A stretch of DNA of 35,644 bases. Origin: Acidobacteriaceae bacterium. Its GTDB lineage: Bacteria > Acidobacteriota > Terriglobia > Terriglobales > Acidobacteriaceae. The position numbers and the translations under genes were made by a program. This document shows, piece after piece, positions 17,252 to 26,800 of the stretch (its first letter is position 1; each line of letters begins with the position of its first letter). The DNA lies in contig PMYE01000109.1 in the NCBI GenBank assembly GCA_003171315.1, forward strand, positions 1 to 35,644. The letters are read 5' to 3'. The notes beneath the pieces are model-generated. The model saw only the letters and a program-made list of their open reading frames with translations, had not been told where the DNA came from and ran no database searches.

Positions 17252-18016
17252 CTAAGCTCGTTTGCGACGGCTTTGCTTAAGCCTGTAGGAGTCGGCGTTC
17301 ATCTCCAGGATGTGCACGTGGTGGGTGATGCGATCCAGCAGTGCGCCGGTGAGCCGCTCGGAGCCGAAGATCTCAGTCCATTCGTCGAAGGGGAGGTTGC
17401 TGGTGATCATCGTTGAGGAGCGCTCGTAGCGCTGGCTGATGGTCTCGAAGAGCAGCTCGGCGCCGGTCTTCGATAGCGGCACATAGCCCAGTTCGTCGAT
17501 GATCAGCAGCTCATAGGCTGTCAGCTGTTTTTGGAAGCGTCGCAGATACTTCTCGTCGCGAGCCTCGATCAGCTCGCCGACCAGAGCGGCGGCGGTGATG
17601 AAGCGGACGCGGTGGCCGCGCTGACAAGCCGCCAGACCAAGCGCCAGGGCGATGTGGGTTTTCCCGGTGCCGCTGTTACCGAGCAGCAGGGCGTTCTCCT
17701 TGCGGCCGAGGTACTCGCAACGCGCCAGTTCGAGGACCAGGGACTTGTTGAGCGCGGGGATGGCGAGGAAGTCGAAGCTGTCCAGGCTCTTCACCACGGG
17801 GAACCTGGCCTGTCGGATGCGGCGCTCGGTGGCGCGGCGATCGCGGTCGAGCAACTCCAGTTCGGTCAGCCGCAGCAGATAGTGCGGGAAGTTGGCCTTT
17901 TCTTGGGCGCAGGTGCGGGCCAGCTTGTCGTACTCGCGCAGCATGGTGGGTAGCCGCAGAGCCTTCAGGTGATGCTCCAGCAGGACCTGCGGCGTATCGG
18001 GAGTCGCTGTGCTCAT
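17252..18016 (-). CDS. istB: IS21-family helper ATPase IstB
   Basis: 'LLLGNSGTGKTHIALALGLAACQRGHRVRF', 'LLIIDELGYVPLSKTGAELLFETISQRYERSSTMITSNLPFDEWTEIFG'. Confidence 0.95.
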   Translation of the reverse strand: MSTATPDTPQVLLEHHLKALRLPTMLREYDKLARTCAQEKANFPHYLLRLTELELLDRDRRATERRIRQARFPVVKSLDSFDFLAIPALNKSLVLELARCEYLGRKENALLLGNSGTGKTHIALALGLAACQRGHRVRFITAAALVGELIEARDEKYLRRFQKQLTAYELLIIDELGYVPLSKTGAELLFETISQRYERSSTMITSNLPFDEWTEIFGSERLTGALLDRITHHVHILEMNADSYRLKQSRRKRA

Positions 18017-19539
18017 AGCGTCGCCTCCAGGGTTGGGAGTTCAGCGGCAGATGTGTACAGCAGGCTCATGTAGTCTGCGGCGCGTGTGGTGCGCACCTGG
18101 GCCAGGGGCAGGTGCGGCCAGTTGGCCATATCCAGCCGCGGCGGCCTGCGTTCGATGCGGCAGAGCACCAGATGGCGCACGGCATCGAAGCTGAGCGTGT
18201 TCAGCGCCAGCGCCTGCTCGATGGCGGCGGTGACCTCGGCAAGTGGAAAGGTCTCCAGAAGCCGCAGCACCTGGATGTACTCGCGGGCAGCGTGCTTGCG
18301 CAACCGTGCTTCCAGCAGCCGACGGAGTTGAGCAAAGCACTCAGGCAGTTCCCAGCCTGTGAGCGGCGCGGCCTGGTCCAGAGCGCGGCTCTTGTGCTCG
18401 AGTAGGGCAAGATAGTGCAGCGGGTCGTAGACCGTGGCTTCGCGTTCGTAGCTGCGTTGGTGCTCGGCGATGACTTCACTGCCGGAGACGATCACGATGC
18501 GGTGAACGTAGGCCTTGACCAGCACCTGGCGATGGCCGTACTCGGTGGGAACCGAGTAATCGTTGGTGCGGTAGCGAACCAGCGAGATCGAACTGACTCG
18601 AACCGTGGTCTTGTCACAGGCCTCGAAGCGAGCCGCCGGAAGCGGCAGAAGCACAGCACGGTCGCGTTCGAAGCGCTCGCCGATCGTCTCCGTGTGGCCA
18701 CGCAGGCGCTGTGCGCGGCGAGCCATCGAGTCGCGCACGAACTGCTCGTTGAGCGCCTCCCAGCTTGCTGCGCGGGGAATCGGCACCATGAAGTTGCGCC
18801 GCGCGTAGCCGACCATGTTCTCCACCTTGCCCTTGTCGTTGCCCTTGGCAGGCCGGCCGAACTTCTCGGCGAACAGGTAGTGGCTCTGCAACTCGGAGAA
18901 GGCTCGCGTCTTCTGCCGCTCCCCATCGCCGAGGATCCTGGCTACGGCTAGTGCCGTGTTGTCGTAGAGGATCCGCCTCGGAACTCCGCCGAAGTACGCG
19001 AAGGCGCGCACATGGCCTTCCAGGAAGGCCTCCGTGGTCTCGGCCGGAAAGGCCTGTACGAAGCAGTCGTCGGAGTGCGGCAGATCGAAGGCCATGAAGT
19101 GCGCCGTTTGCTCCGCGCCGGCAATGACCACTTGCGCTTGGCCGAAATCCGCCTGCGCCTCGCCCGGCGCGTGGCTCAGCGGCACGAACATCTCCTGGCT
19201 GCCGAGCTTCGCCTGCCGCACGTAATCCTTCACAATGGTGTAGCCGCCGCTATAACTGTGCTCAACGCGCAGCCGCTCGAAAATGCGCTTGGCCGTGTGC
19301 CGCTGCTTCCGCGGCCGCTCCTTGTCCTGTTCCAGAATGGCGTCGATCACGCCCAGCCAGGGGCCCAGCTTGGGACGCCGGATCGGCTTCTGCCGCCGAT
19401 ACCCCGGCGGCAACGAGTACTCCAGCATCTTCCTCACTGTTTTCCGCGCCAGCCCGAACTCCCGGGCTACCGCACGCCGGCTCTTGCCCTCGACCAGAAC
19501 CGCCCGCCGCACACGCGCATACACGTCCACGTCGTACAT
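18013..19539 (-). CDS. istA: IS21-family transposase IstA
   Basis: N-terminal HTH 'GKSRRAVAREFGLARKTVRKML', DDE-type core 'PGEAQADFGQAQVVIAG...FVQAFPAETTEAFLEGHVRAFAYFGGVPRRILYDN', 'GNDKGKVENMVGYARRNFMVP'. Confidence 0.95.
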   Translation of the reverse strand: MYDVDVYARVRRAVLVEGKSRRAVAREFGLARKTVRKMLEYSLPPGYRRQKPIRRPKLGPWLGVIDAILEQDKERPRKQRHTAKRIFERLRVEHSYSGGYTIVKDYVRQAKLGSQEMFVPLSHAPGEAQADFGQAQVVIAGAEQTAHFMAFDLPHSDDCFVQAFPAETTEAFLEGHVRAFAYFGGVPRRILYDNTALAVARILGDGERQKTRAFSELQSHYLFAEKFGRPAKGNDKGKVENMVGYARRNFMVPIPRAASWEALNEQFVRDSMARRAQRLRGHTETIGERFERDRAVLLPLPAARFEACDKTTVRVSSISLVRYRTNDYSVPTEYGHRQVLVKAYVHRIVIVSGSEVIAEHQRSYEREATVYDPLHYLALLEHKSRALDQAAPLTGWELPECFAQLRRLLEARLRKHAAREYIQVLRLLETFPLAEVTAAIEQALALNTLSFDAVRHLVLCRIERRPPRLDMANWPHLPLAQVRTTRAADYMSLLYTSAAELPTLEATL

Positions 19540-19667
19540 GCCTCCGGTGTCCCACGGGAAACACGCCCCTGCGGCACCGAACCCCGCGCTGAACCTGGTT
19601 CGTTACCCTTCAAAGTCCCTGTTGTCCGTGAAACCAGAATGTGGCGGGGTGGGCTACTTTTACTCCG

Positions 19668-19699
19668 CCACGTGACGCCGCTTCCGCGGCGTCACGTGG
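19668..19699 (+). terminator. Perfect hairpin followed by T-rich tract at the IS21 right end
   Basis: CCACGTGACGCCGC-TTCC-GCGGCGTCACGTGG, then TCTATTTTTCC. Confidence 0.6.
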
Positions 19700-19949
19700 T
19701 CTATTTTTCCTCCGGCGCGTACAGCCGAGAGGCAACGTGCGCCGCGGCAACTCCTGATCGGACTAGCGACGCGCTCTCCAGAGCGCGATCAGAAGACTCG
19801 TGCTTTCCAGTTGACAAAGACTTACATGGACGCCGGTAATTCGCCCGGAACCCGAAAGACTCGGCCCCCGTTCTCAACTTTCTGGCCGATTCCTCGATGA
19901 GTGGGAAGGCGATTTCGCGTCAACTGAACCGTGGCCACGATTAGACTTT

Positions 19950-22208
19950 TTATCTGGCATCCACCAGCTGGGTGTCCCGCAGGCTCCGCACCGGTTGTCC
20001 GTCCGCTCCGGTCAGTTCGGCTTCCAGGATGCAGGGCCCGGTCTGGGCCGGCCACTTCACCTCGAACTTCAGAGTGCTTTGGCCCCAAGGCTCCAAGTGG
20101 CACTCCTGTTTGATTTCCTCAGCCACATGCCCGCCGAGCTTCAGGCGCAGAACCACCGGACCGTTCCACGGTTGCTCCAAATCATTCATCACGATCACGG
20201 GAACCTGCGCCGGCTGCGAACCCGCCAGGACTCGCTCCTTGGTGAAATCGACCATCAGGCCAACGGGCGCAAAGGCGTCGCGAACGTAACGGTAGAACTC
20301 CGGCTCCCAGATGAGTTGCTTGACGTCCACCCAGCAGTCGCTGGTCGGCTCATCCGTCCGCGAGTAGGCCAGCGCGCAGAATTGCAACACGCCGGCCGCC
20401 TGCCGGCGGCAACGCCAGTACTCGGTTTCGGCCGCCAGCACGCGGGCCGCCAGGGGATAGAGTTTCGCCGGCGGCGCGTCTTTCCCGGCCAGATTGGCGA
20501 GGAGATCCTTGCTCCTGCTGGCGGGCCTCCCATCGCGGGTCAGCCAAAGCCCGCAGTATTCGTTGATGATATAAGCATTCCGATTGCCCGGGTTTTTGCA
20601 ATCCCCGTCAGTCCAGGGCATCCCCACTGGGTCGGATATGGCCTTGGCGAGGGTCATCTGAGGATCGAGAAAGTGGTAGGGGTGGGCCTCGCACATGTCG
20701 GTCGGAGGCCCCAAGGGACTCCAACCGTTGTCCCAGGGCCGATTGGACAAATCCAAGCCACGCACCTGCTCGATGGCAGCGCCGGTTTCGGTGGTCAAAC
20801 TCTCGTTTTGCGCGTCCCAGATCACGATCGACGGATGGTTCCACCGCTCCTCCATCCGGGCGGTGTATTCTCGGGCCAACTCATCCCGCTTCAGCTCTGG
20901 AGGCCAGTTTATGCGCTGGCCCCCTTCCCAGATGGGAAACTCATCATCAATCAGAATTCCCTCCTCGTCCGCGATGCGATACCACATTTCCGGCGCCTGG
21001 CAGATGGAGTAACGCAGTGAATTCCATTGCATCTCCTTGAAGCGCTGGTGCAGCAGCCGCACCCAATCCTCCCGCCAGGGCAGATCGCCCCGCTCCGTGT
21101 CTTCAAAGAACCGGTATAAAGTGACGTTGCTGCCGCGCAGGAAGTAGGGCTTGCCGTTCAAATAAGCCCGGCCTGGGGTGTCGCCGTGACGTGGCTCAAA
21201 CCGGAATTCCCTCATGCCAAATCGGGTTTCAAAACTGTCCGCTCCACTACTCACCTCCAGCGTGTAGAGAAACGGTCTTTCCGGCCACCAGAGCTGGCAA
21301 TGGGCGACGGGAATGCGAACGTCAACTGTTTGGTCAGCGCCAGCCGCCAGCGACAGCAACTCGCTCTCGGCGCGTCCCGCGACTTTGCCGGACTTGGCCT
21401 CCCGCACAACGAACTTCAGCCGTGCGCTCGTGGGGGTTCCCGCATTGGCCACCCGTACTACCACCCGCGCTTCTTTGGTTCCAATCTCGGGCACCACCTG
21501 CACCCGCGCAAGGTTCGGCGTGCCGGACAGCGTTAACTCGACGCTGTCGAACAATCCAGGGATGTAGTACTCCTTCTCGTAATCCCAGCCCGTGGGAACC
21601 GACGGCGGCAGGGAAGCGCGTGAGGCGCCCACACGGATGAGGAGTTCGTTGGTCGCGCCACCGCCGCGCAGGGCGTCCCGCACGTCATACCAGTTGGCCG
21701 TGAAGCTAGCCAGGCTCTCACCGACTTTGGTTCCGTTCAGATACACCGTCGAGCCATAGGCCGCCTTGCGCACCAGCAGCGTGGCGACGGCCGGCGTCTC
21801 GCTCTCGATGACAAACTCGCGCCGATACCAGTAGGAGCGTTGCGCCAGGGCCGCATCCTCCGGCCCAAACCGGCGTTTGGTGTTTTTGAAAGTGTCCCGG
21901 GCAAAGCCCGGTTGCGCCATATCGACCAGGCCGGGCACCGGGACCTTGCGGTCGAACTGGGCCGGCCGCTGGTCCGTCTGCCCTTCAGCCAGTTGCCACG
22001 TGCCATCCAGCCGGATTGTCAGTCGCCCCGCTGCCGGCGCCGCCGCCGGCGCGGGCGCGGCATTGCCCAACTCCGAGTCTGCCGCTACCAGCGGTGGGAG
22101 GAGCGTCGCGCCGGCCAGCGCTGTAGTGGAAGTCTGAATGAATTGGCGGCGCGTCAGCCCATTGTCCGGCTGAGAAGGCTTTGGCTTATGCATTTGACAT
22201 TTCCCCAT
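19950..22208 (-). CDS. Glycoside hydrolase family 2 protein (beta-galactosidase/glucuronidase-like), Tat-exported
   Basis: Twin-arginine leader 'LTRRQFIQTSTTALAGATLL'; jelly-roll sugar-binding region; 'WNHPSIVIWDAQNES' acid/base region and 'AYIINEYCGLW' nucleophile region. Confidence 0.88.
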   Translation of the reverse strand: MGKCQMHKPKPSQPDNGLTRRQFIQTSTTALAGATLLPPLVAADSELGNAAPAPAAAPAAGRLTIRLDGTWQLAEGQTDQRPAQFDRKVPVPGLVDMAQPGFARDTFKNTKRRFGPEDAALAQRSYWYRREFVIESETPAVATLLVRKAAYGSTVYLNGTKVGESLASFTANWYDVRDALRGGGATNELLIRVGASRASLPPSVPTGWDYEKEYYIPGLFDSVELTLSGTPNLARVQVVPEIGTKEARVVVRVANAGTPTSARLKFVVREAKSGKVAGRAESELLSLAAGADQTVDVRIPVAHCQLWWPERPFLYTLEVSSGADSFETRFGMREFRFEPRHGDTPGRAYLNGKPYFLRGSNVTLYRFFEDTERGDLPWREDWVRLLHQRFKEMQWNSLRYSICQAPEMWYRIADEEGILIDDEFPIWEGGQRINWPPELKRDELAREYTARMEERWNHPSIVIWDAQNESLTTETGAAIEQVRGLDLSNRPWDNGWSPLGPPTDMCEAHPYHFLDPQMTLAKAISDPVGMPWTDGDCKNPGNRNAYIINEYCGLWLTRDGRPASRSKDLLANLAGKDAPPAKLYPLAARVLAAETEYWRCRRQAAGVLQFCALAYSRTDEPTSDCWVDVKQLIWEPEFYRYVRDAFAPVGLMVDFTKERVLAGSQPAQVPVIVMNDLEQPWNGPVVLRLKLGGHVAEEIKQECHLEPWGQSTLKFEVKWPAQTGPCILEAELTGADGQPVRSLRDTQLVDAR

Positions 22209-22495
22209 TTGGTTTCCGGTCCACGACAGGCGCGGGCCTGCTTTGCGATTTTCTTCCTGCTCCGCAGGTTTGCGAGTTGTTCTTTCAGCCGTTTTTCAAA
22301 CCGCCCCGATTTCTCTCCGGCGATAGGAGTGCCTTGTTGATCTTTGCGCTTTTCGGCACGCAGCCGCGACTTTTCCCTGGCGATGCTCTGGTAGTAATTA
22401 GTCGGGGATTACGCACTTGACAACACTGAATGAGTGAGGGACGCATGGCACCGGCCCCGGCGCATCTACCTTGGGCGCGGCGTGCCGGGTTTGCT

Positions 22496-22621
22496 TCACT
22501 TCTTCTTCGTGCTCTTCGCCGCCTCCGAATGTCTTGCCAGACGGGGTGCTTGGAGCGCCCGCTTCATGATCCTGCCGAACTTATCGGCGGGCATCCGAAA
22601 TTCGTTCTTTGCACTCTGCAT
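22496..22621 (-). CDS. Small 41-aa ORF downstream of the truncated RelE/ParE; candidate partner
   Basis: Manual translation MQSAKNEFRMPADKFGRIMKRALQAPRLARHSEAAKSTKKK*; ATG lies 2 nt after the RelE stop (TGAGTATG). Below the length cutoff of the supplied ORF track. Confidence 0.55.
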   Translation of the reverse strand: MQSAKNEFRMPADKFGRIMKRALQAPRLARHSEAAKSTKKK

Positions 22622-22623
22622 AC

Positions 22624-22739
22624 TCACTTATAAGCGTCCTTCCTGCGGCCGATGCCGAGCATAACTACGAGATTGTCTCGAACCACGTACAAAATCCGAT
22701 AGCCACCTAAGCGTATTCGATAAACGCGCTGCTCTGATG
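22624..22739 (-). pseudogene. RelE/ParE-family toxin, C-terminal remnant
   Basis: 'SEQRVYRIRLGGYRILYVVRDNLVVMLGIGRRKDAYK*' matches the RelE/ParE C-terminal half; upstream sequence is IS1595 rather than toxin. Confidence 0.8.
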
Positions 22740-23557
22740 TGGTGATGAGTCCCGTCAATGTTGCGCTTGCTGTTCCCGAAAAATCACTCCACGGTATTCG
22801 CGGTCGCCAGTCTGCCAGTTTCATGGTCGAAACGACCATGCTCTTCGTCGCTGTGGTTTACCAGAACATGCGTTGCAAAGTGGCGACCCGTTGCATTGTA
22901 AAGGGGGGATTCATCCGTGTTGAGGCACGCTGTATCCGAGGCGCTCTCCTTCAAGAGCCGCGTGATGGCCTTGCCCGTCACCACATCGACTATGTGCGAC
23001 CGAACGCGTCCATCCCTTTCGACCAAAGACACAAGCGGAGTCTTGTTTCCCTTGTAGGAGCGGCCCCTGCCGTGAATCCTTTCGTCAAGGTAGGTTTCAT
23101 CCGCCGCAATTGTGCCGTCAAGTTTACTCTTAGGGAACAGGTCCATCAGCGCGAAGCGGATGCGGTGACGGAGGAACCGCGCGGCACTATAGGAACCTAT
23201 CTCAAGCTGCCGCTGCAACTGGACAGCCGATACCTGAGTTTTGCTGGCGCACATCATGTAGAACCCGATCAGCCATTTGTTCAGCGGAACGTGGGAATCC
23301 TCCATGACCGTTCCGAGGCGCACTGTGAACGACAGCCGGCAGTCGGCGCATTGGTGCAGGCCAGGGCGAATCTTCTTTGCTCGATTCGCCGTTATGGAGT
23401 AGTGACGCTTAGCGTCTGCGTTGCCGCAATGCGGGCAATAGAGGCCTTTCGGCCAGCGGATCGCTTCAAAGTACCGAATGGCCGCCTCTTCGGTGGAAAA
23501 CCGCGCCATTACCGACATAAGCGTAAGGTTTTTACCGGCTTGTCTTTTGTTCATCAT
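22735..23557 (-). pseudogene. IS1595-family transposase, interrupted and 3'-truncated
   Basis: 'YFEAIRWPKGLYCPHCGNADAKRHYSI...GLHQCADCRLSFTVRLGTVMEDSHVPLNKWLIGFYMM' (zinc ribbon + IS1595 core) ends '...RLATANTVE*' by TGA at 22784-22786; the same frame continues 'FFGNSKRNIDGTHHHI' before homology ends. Confidence 0.85.
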
Positions 23558-23805
23558 GCTTTTAGGACAGGCTTAAAGTTGGTGTTGTCGAGTGGATAAT
23601 TCCGAATTAGGCAAACATTTGTGGGACATTCCCGTCCCAATCAGGAGGAGAAACTTAGGCCGATCCATGGTTGCATCTTTCCTATTTGACCCCGGCGGCG
23701 AGCCGCTATCCGCGACCGGCCCTGCGTCCTAGCATGATGCCATCCATGCAGAAGCTTCGAGATCCGAACAACCGACACAGCTTGTCTCAGGGAGCCAGGA
23801 AGAGC

Positions 23806-23836
23806 GGGGGAGACGACATGATCTGCCATCTCCCCC
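23806..23836 (-). terminator. Hairpin downstream of the TonB-dependent receptor gene
   Basis: GGGGGAGA (23806-23813) and TCTCCCCC (23829-23836), 15-nt loop, 3' of the receptor stop codon; no strong U-tract. Confidence 0.5.
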
Positions 23837-23858
23837 TTCTGAGGGTTAGTCCTGAGTT

Positions 23859-26800
23859 TTAGAACGACAGGCGCCCTCCGAGTTGCACGATACGGCCGGT
23901 AACGGTGCTGCTTGTGATTTGGCCGACGGTGGGGCCGCTGTAAACTGTGCCCGCGGTAGCATCAACCGGCGATTCCAGACCAACGCCACCACTCCCACTC
24001 CCCGGAGCCGCCCAACTCGTGTGGTTGAATGCGTTGTACGCGTCAATCCGAATCTGGAACTTGACGCCTTCCCAAGGCAAGGAGAAGGTCTTGCTGCCGG
24101 AAAGGTTCACCTGATACCATCCAGGTCCGTACAGGCTATTCCTTTTTACGTTCCCGTAGGTTCCGTTCGCGGGCTTCGTGAAGGCTGCCGGGTTAAACCA
24201 CTCGTCGGTGCTCCGGTGTGCCGGCTTCCAACTGACTCCGGGATTCCAGTTCGGAAATTGTGTACTGCCCGAGGCTTGGTTATAAGTATTGCCATCGGCA
24301 TATACAGAGAACGGACTGCCGCTAAGGATGGCCAACGAGCCGCTAAGCTGCCAGCCGCCAATCACTGCATCCGCCGCCGAATTGTTGTTCAGGAACTGCT
24401 TGCCTTTGCCAAAGGGCAGTTCATAAACCGCGTAGCCCTTGAACGCATGGTGGATATTAAAGTTGGAGTTGCCGTAGTTGGCCGCGGAGTCGTTGGGTAT
24501 CTGATAGTCGCTAACTCCCGCCTGGCAGCACCATCCCGCGCTGTCCTCATCGTCCAGAAACTGCGACCAGACATAGTTGAAGCTGAAGCTCAGACCCGCG
24601 GTCACGCGCTGTGTAATCTCGGCCTGGAGCGAGTTGTAGTTGGAGACGCCGTCCACGCTCGCGGTGCTTGAGCTAAGGTTCCCAAATAGCGGGTACGGAC
24701 GATAGATTGTGTCGTTGGGCGAAAGTTTGGTCGCAGGCACCGCATTGAGGTCGCTCGAGACGGGCAGGTTCCAGCTGTGGCTCCCCACGTAGGCAATTTG
24801 GGCCACTAAATTTGGGAGCAGTTGCCGCTGGACGGCAAAGTTATATTCGTAAATCTTCTGGATCGGTGTGTGGAATGGGCTATAGCCTACGCTTTGGCCA
24901 TTGAGGGCAGCCGGATTTTCGTTAGGCGACACGTAAGGAAGCGGAGTGGCGGTCCCATAGATCGTGCCTGTTCCATCAAGCTGCACGACAGGCGTGATGC
25001 CGCTGGTCGTATCGCTGATGTTGCCGGAGGCGGCAAAGGCGTTGCCCAGACCGACGCTGTAGTCGTCGAGGGTCATGATATGGTCGTAGACGCCGAAGCC
25101 GCCGCGAACGGTGGTATTGGACCACGGCTGCCAGGAAAATCCCAGGCGCGGAAGAAACGTACTAAATACATTTGCCTGCAAGGATTTCCGGCCATTGGCG
25201 TGCGTCGTGGCAAACCACAGAGCGCCCAAACCACCCGCGGGGTTGGCAACCGTCGGGTCAAAGAGCATCTCGTTGCCGTGAATTTCATTCCATCCATGGC
25301 TGATATCGTAGCGGAGCCCGATATTGATGGTGAGGTTGGGGCGCATCTTGTAATCGTCCTGAACGAACATCTCCGGGTCCTTCATGCGCGCTCCGTACTC
25401 CGGCGAGATGGCGGCGTTCCAGTTGTTCGCGAGACCGAGCAGGAAGTCGGCATAACCGAAGCCGGTGGTCCCGCTGCTGGGAGCTGCGCATGTATCCCCA
25501 CTCGGCGTGCCTGCCGGGCAATTGGCGCTCGAAACGGTCCATTGCGTCGTGTACCTACCGTCGAAACTCATGCTTCCGGCGTTGATGTTACCCCAATTTG
25601 TGTCGTCCTCACGGAAGAACAAAAGCTCTCCGCCAAAATGAAGGACGTTCTTGCCGCGGATCATCGTCACGACATCCGACGGATCGAAGTTACCCTGTTT
25701 GTAGTCCGAGTTGCTTGCAGGGCCGATCCCCGAATAGTCCGAGAAACCGCTGATGCTGGGAAATTGGTCGGCCTTGCCAAACTGCCAGCCGACCATCGAG
25801 GCATAGCTTTTATTCAAGGCGGAATCGGGGTAGTCGGAGATGGCCCAGGTGTAACCCATTCTGGCTTCATTGATCACGGACGGGCTAATATTCCACACAT
25901 CCGTAACCTGATAGGTATCTTCATTCGCAAATCCGAACTGGCAACCCAGCGGGCAGGCCGTGAGGTTGCTGAGGTTGGGAGTAGGATTTGCCTGCATCCA
26001 CATGGAATACGTGATCCTGTTGTTCGGCGTGACGTCATAATCCAGACGGCCAGTGTACGATCTAAAAGGGTTGGTATTCGCCAGGCTTGTGTACCAGTTG
26101 TTCTGAAGCACGCCGGTGGTCGGGTTTACAGTTCCAGGCTCGATTGTTCCGAAGGATGGGTGGCTCGTAGCAGTCGGATAGTAGGCCTGGACGGCGTTAG
26201 CCACCGTATCGATCATGCCGGAGGGTATCGTGTTCACGTTCGCGCCGGTTTCGCCGTATTCAGATGTAAACGACTCTCTCACCGGATAGGGGTTGCCCAG
26301 CGAATCGTAGGCAATGGTTTGAGTCGTTGGGTCGTAAAGCGTTCTCGTAATCGATGAAAAGTCGCCGCCCATGATGTCCGCGGTCGGAATGGTTTGAAGG
26401 CTTGTGTTGGCCCCACCGTGTTGCAAAATCTGGTCGTAGTTGAAGAAGAAGAACATCTTCTTCTTCAGGATCGGGCCGCCGATAGCGCCGCCAAAGTCGT
26501 CGTAGCGAAGAATCGGAACTGCCGGCTTCGGACCGGTGCTGTAGTTGTGCCTACGGGAATTGAAGAAGTTATTCTGAGCGTACTCGTAAGCGTCTCCGTG
26601 GAACTTGCTGGTCCCGCTCTTGGTGATCTTGTTGATGACCAAGCCGCCAACACCGTATTCCGCCGAGAACGAGGACTCGGAGATCTGCATCTCGCCTATC
26701 GCATCCATCTCTCCAACAGTGCTCACATTGTCGCTATGGCCGGCGACCATCGAAACGCCATCGTTGAGGATGTTGGTGTAGGGAAGGTTCCCGTCCGCGG

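Larger units (their letters stand above)
17094..19676 (-). mobile_element. IS21-family insertion sequence (istA/istB)
   Basis: istA-istB pair with 4-nt overlap; end-proximal GGCGGAGTAAAAGnnAgCC repeated in inverted orientation at about 17128-17146 and 19653-19668; tips TGTCAAGGGCGGCGTAAAAG (left) and CTTTTACTCCGCCACGTGACG (right). Exact right end is uncertain. Confidence 0.8.

Noticed and set aside
19995-21020. 341-aa plus-strand ORF
   Set aside because: Antisense to the GH2 gene; composition consistent with mirror-frame artefact.
22209-22400. Start-less minus-strand frame QSIAREKSRLRAEKRKDQQGTPIAGEKSGRFEKRLKEQLANLRSRKKIAKQ upstream of GH2
   Set aside because: Charged low-complexity reading with a stop close upstream and no recognisable family; cannot be supported as a gene.
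24822-26357. 511-aa plus-strand ORF
   Set aside because: Antisense to the TonB-dependent receptor; no recognisable domain.
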